Positions 23,402 to 25,486 of a stretch of DNA of 25,486 nucleotides are shown one piece after another (the first letter of the stretch is position 1; every line of letters starts with the position of its first letter). A program made the translations under genes and the position numbers. Source of the stretch: Claveliimonas acetigenes (GTDB taxonomy: Bacteria; Bacillota; Clostridia; Lachnospirales; Lachnospiraceae); assembly GCF_025567385.1 (NCBI RefSeq), contig NZ_JAOQJU010000038.1, positions 1-25,486 of the forward strand. Reading direction: 5' to 3'. The notes beneath the pieces are model-generated. The model ran no database searches. It was not told the origin of the DNA and saw nothing but the letters and a program-made list of their open reading frames with translations.

Positions 23402-24425
23402 AGCCTTCACCTCCTTCGGATGGATGTTCAATAGTTGCTTCTGGAGCCTCGATTTCCTGTTGTACTTTACGCGCATCATGACGAGCTTTCGCATCTTCGG
23501 TGCGCCAACTACTATTGCCGGAGAGATTTTTCAGTAAGAATTTACGAGCAAATTTATACTCTTCGCCCTTAAAATCCAAGGATACGAGAAAGAGACGCAT
23601 TGTAAACTTATCGTTATCTGAGACGCTCTCCGTAGCAGTAACACGAGTAAGCATCTTAGCTCGTTTTGCAATGCCAGATACAAGCTGTGTATATGCTTTG
23701 GCTTCACCATCAATCCCATGATCGGTAAACCATGGAAAACAGATTTTATCTTCTTTACGCTCAATGGATAGGTCATTTGTTTCAAGTGCCTTTTTGAGAA
23801 CAGAAGCTTTACTTGCCACGATAGCTCTAACTCTATTAAGTTCTGCTTCGTCGAGATATGGGCCTGGCAATTCGATTACGAGTTTTCTGTCTTTGGGCGT
23901 ATCCTGAGCCTCCTCCAATTGCTCATTTTTTGTCTCACCGGTAGGGAAGTCGACAACTTTTTCGGGCGCTTCGTCCGTTTCAGGAATTTCTTCGGAAGTC
24001 GACTGCTCGGAATTAACTTCGATAGGCTCTAGTTTTTCATCCACAACTTCTTCATCAAACTCAAAATTACCCTCCGGTAAAGAGGAAGTTTCCGGCTCTT
24101 CTGTAGAATTCTCAGATGTTTCTTCTGAAATATCTGAATTGTCGGTTGCATCAATTTTGGTTTCTTCCAAAACTTCTTCGGTAGGCTCATTCGGAATTCT
24201 TTCAAAGCCATGCCAGGTTAGCTTCTTGACGATGGATTCTATCTCTTCCTCGGCCATATCGTCCGGGAATTCTATATCTCCGGTTCGATTCACGATACAC
24301 AAACCGACTCCATATCCATAGCTTGGAGCTTTGAGATATTTAGGATCGCATTCGAGAACCTCAGACAATGCGTTTACGAGTTTCTTTCTCTGTTCGCCAG
24401 ATGCGGCGTATTTCATAGTTGTCAT
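23382..24425 (-). CDS. Mobile-element protein with acidic linker (so-called virulence-related family)
   Basis: 347 residues. An N-terminal domain (1-85: KYAASGEQRKKLVNALSEVL, SYGYGVGLCIVNRTGDIEFP) and a C-terminal domain (about 185-315: KLVIELPGPYLDEAELNRVR, KICFPWFTDHG, EYKFARKFLLKNLSGNSSWR) flank a Glu-rich, probably disordered linker (about 86-180). From memory this two-domain layout recurs on Lachnospiraceae conjugative elements beside DUF4314 genes, where it is labelled virulence-related without a known function. The start at 24425 follows AAAGGAGGTCT; the longer frame to 24467 would overlap the upstream gene. Confidence 0.65.
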   Translation of the reverse strand: MTTMKYAASGEQRKKLVNALSEVLECDPKYLKAPSYGYGVGLCIVNRTGDIEFPDDMAEEEIESIVKKLTWHGFERIPNEPTEEVLEETKIDATDNSDISEETSENSTEEPETSSLPEGNFEFDEEVVDEKLEPIEVNSEQSTSEEIPETDEAPEKVVDFPTGETKNEQLEEAQDTPKDRKLVIELPGPYLDEAELNRVRAIVASKASVLKKALETNDLSIERKEDKICFPWFTDHGIDGEAKAYTQLVSGIAKRAKMLTRVTATESVSDNDKFTMRLFLVSLDFKGEEYKFARKFLLKNLSGNSSWRTEDAKARHDARKVQQEIEAPEATIEHPSEGGEGYAELSE

Positions 24426-24439
24426 GATAGAGACCTCCT

Positions 24440-24688
24440 TTAGTTGTGCTGATTTAACAAGATACAAAGAGCAATTTCGGCTTCCTTAGTGGCCGGATAA
24501 ATATCCCAGCCGCGATCATAATTAGCAACAATCTCTCCATTTTGCCTTAATTGTAATTTTGAGATTTTTCCATTATTAATGCCGAATTTACTCGGTTTAT
24601 CATATGCTTTCAGAATATAATGAACCACTACAGCGCTTCTGCCTGTTGTTTTATTGGCAGGTATGCCAATAACCCCTTCTAGCCACAT
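24440..24688 (-). CDS. Small conserved mobile-element protein, function unknown
   Basis: 82 residues, no signal peptide or membrane segment. Features are an N-terminal MWLEGVIGI, a central FGINNGKISKLQLRQNGEIVANYDRGWDI and a short C-terminal helix. I recall similar small proteins (FGI-GGRISKL, NYDRGWD) in clostridial integrative elements, but know no function. A good RBS (AAAGGAGGAG) precedes the start; the next gene starts 14 bp after its stop. Confidence 0.65.
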   Translation of the reverse strand: MWLEGVIGIPANKTTGRSAVVVHYILKAYDKPSKFGINNGKISKLQLRQNGEIVANYDRGWDIYPATKEAEIALCILLNQHN

Positions 24689-24731
24689 GATTTACTCCTC
24701 CTTTACGCATTCATCGCTCTGATTTGTCTAA

Positions 24732-25379
24732 TTAGCAAGTGAGATTATTCAAATTGCGAGTGGTAACCAGACTGAGCTTATGTTCATTCCTGCGATAGAA
24801 ATAGATGTTGTCACTAAGCGTTTCCTGGACTCCGACAATCTCTTCGTTAATCTCGCGTACGGTTTTTAGAATATATCCCGGGTCGATGAGGGAGAGCGGA
24901 GCAATTATGAGTTCATGAATACTCGAAGGCATAATACAGAGGTCATCCTCTATCTGCACCGCAAGATCTTCGAGATATGTCTCATATAGCAGAATGGAAG
25001 CACCGAGTATGCGTTCGGGATTTGTCCCAACATACATTGGATAAAACGCATTACATGGGGCTGCGACTCCAGTAATCTCGGATATGGCGTCTTCCATAAG
25101 CATGATTTTGTACCCGGTTTTCTTACAGTTCTCATTGGCAGCCTCCATGATTTCACTGAGTTTAATATCTAATGAAATCATATCTATTGCATCGATGATC
25201 TTGTATCTAGTTCGATATGGATTAGAAGTATCAACTATGGCGAATACCACCGCCAAATCCAAAAACTCAGCAGAGACTACATCATCTCGCAGTGTTTTAG
25301 GGTCGAATAATGCATATCTGACATTTGCGAGAACTACATCTTTGGAATAGGTTCTGTCGTCGTTAAAATTTAATATCAT
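24732..25379 (-). CDS. DUF5688-like protein
   Basis: 215 residues, soluble. The C-terminal half has the DUF5688 pattern: FYPMYVGTNPERILGASILLYETYLEDLA, then DLCIMPSSIHELIIAP, VREINEEIVGVQETLSDNIYFYRR. The family is abundant in Lachnospiraceae, often on mobile elements, and has no known activity. The RBS AAAGGGGG precedes ATG 25379. It is 43 bp upstream of the 82-residue gene, probably in the same transcript. Confidence 0.75.
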   Translation of the reverse strand: MILNFNDDRTYSKDVVLANVRYALFDPKTLRDDVVSAEFLDLAVVFAIVDTSNPYRTRYKIIDAIDMISLDIKLSEIMEAANENCKKTGYKIMLMEDAISEITGVAAPCNAFYPMYVGTNPERILGASILLYETYLEDLAVQIEDDLCIMPSSIHELIIAPLSLIDPGYILKTVREINEEIVGVQETLSDNIYFYRRNEHKLSLVTTRNLNNLTC

Positions 25380-25486
25380 AGAAATATCCCCCTTTCTACG
25401 TTTGGTAGTGTCAAAAACTACCTGTTTTTTTGTACTAAAATCTAATAAAAACCTTGATTTTTAGGGAAATCTGCAATAAAAAGAGC
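25380..25486. other. Window end, no gene identified
   Basis: AT-rich stretch upstream of the DUF5688-like gene. On the minus strand one frame is open from the edge for 14 codons and ends in TAG near 25442; it may be the end of the next element gene, but nothing identifies it. Confidence 0.3.

Noticed and set aside
25386..25414. TTGACA on the minus strand at 25409-25414 as promoter of the DUF5688-like gene
   Set aside because: The -10 position would fall on the ribosome-binding site only a few bases before the start codon, and no -10 sequence is present.
1..25486. CRISPR arrays, tRNA or rRNA genes, and insertion-sequence transposases
   Set aside because: No regularly spaced repeats, no cloverleaf other than the tmRNA tRNA-like domain, and no transposase-like reading frame was seen.

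Overview
The window looks like a chromosomal stretch from a gut-type clostridium, most likely Lachnospiraceae. The evidence is moderate GC, strong AGGAGG ribosome-binding sites, a secG-rnr-smpB cluster followed by ssrA (tmRNA), a CIRCE-controlled Hsp20, split purine genes (PurO-type IMP cyclohydrolase plus stand-alone AICAR formyltransferase), and an integrated element with DUF4314/DUF5688 genes typical of that family. The genus is not determined.

Layout. (1) Positions 1-2396: the end of an unknown gene and a gamma-class N6-adenine DNA methylase, visibly more AT-rich than what follows and probably part of a restriction-modification or defence locus. (2) 2436-3159: a barnase-like ribonuclease made as a lipoprotein, followed 4 bp later by its barstar-like inhibitor. 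(3) 3232-6165: a GreA-type transcription factor, a degenerate N-acetylglutamate-kinase-like protein, and an orphan YesN-type response regulator preceded by a terminator and a perfect 14-bp inverted repeat. (4) 6166-8413: a structured non-coding stretch, then the two genes for the last two steps of IMP synthesis, closed by a terminator. (5) 8572-12648: MntP-like membrane protein, radical SAM/SPASM protein, TetR regulator and a COG2509-type FAD protein. (6) 12751-19079: glmM, enolase, secG, RNase R, smpB and a zinc-ribbon membrane protein. (7) 19131-20735, minus strand: hsp20 under CIRCE control, and a padR-membrane protein pair with two operator-like dyads. (8) 20914-21261: the tmRNA gene. (9) From 21161 to the right edge, all minus strand: the left end of a mobile element with a large serine recombinase whose reading frame runs into the antisense of the tmRNA 3' end, followed by four passenger genes.

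How the parts work together. RNase R, SmpB and tmRNA form the ribosome-rescue and RNA-decay system; smpB overlaps rnr, but ssrA is separated from smpB by about 2.4 kb. The tmRNA gene is also the apparent integration site of the mobile element, which leaves the tmRNA intact. The element carries a perfect hairpin with a T-run just downstream, inside the recombinase gene, that could replace the displaced ssrA terminator.

The most notable observations are the lipoprotein barnase/barstar pair, which appears to have lost a known interface salt bridge on both sides; the kinase-family protein without its ATP-binding residues; the recombinase with a tmRNA-derived tail; and the uncharacterised structured leader and inverted-repeat elements. 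All assignments come from reading the sequence, and no database search was run.
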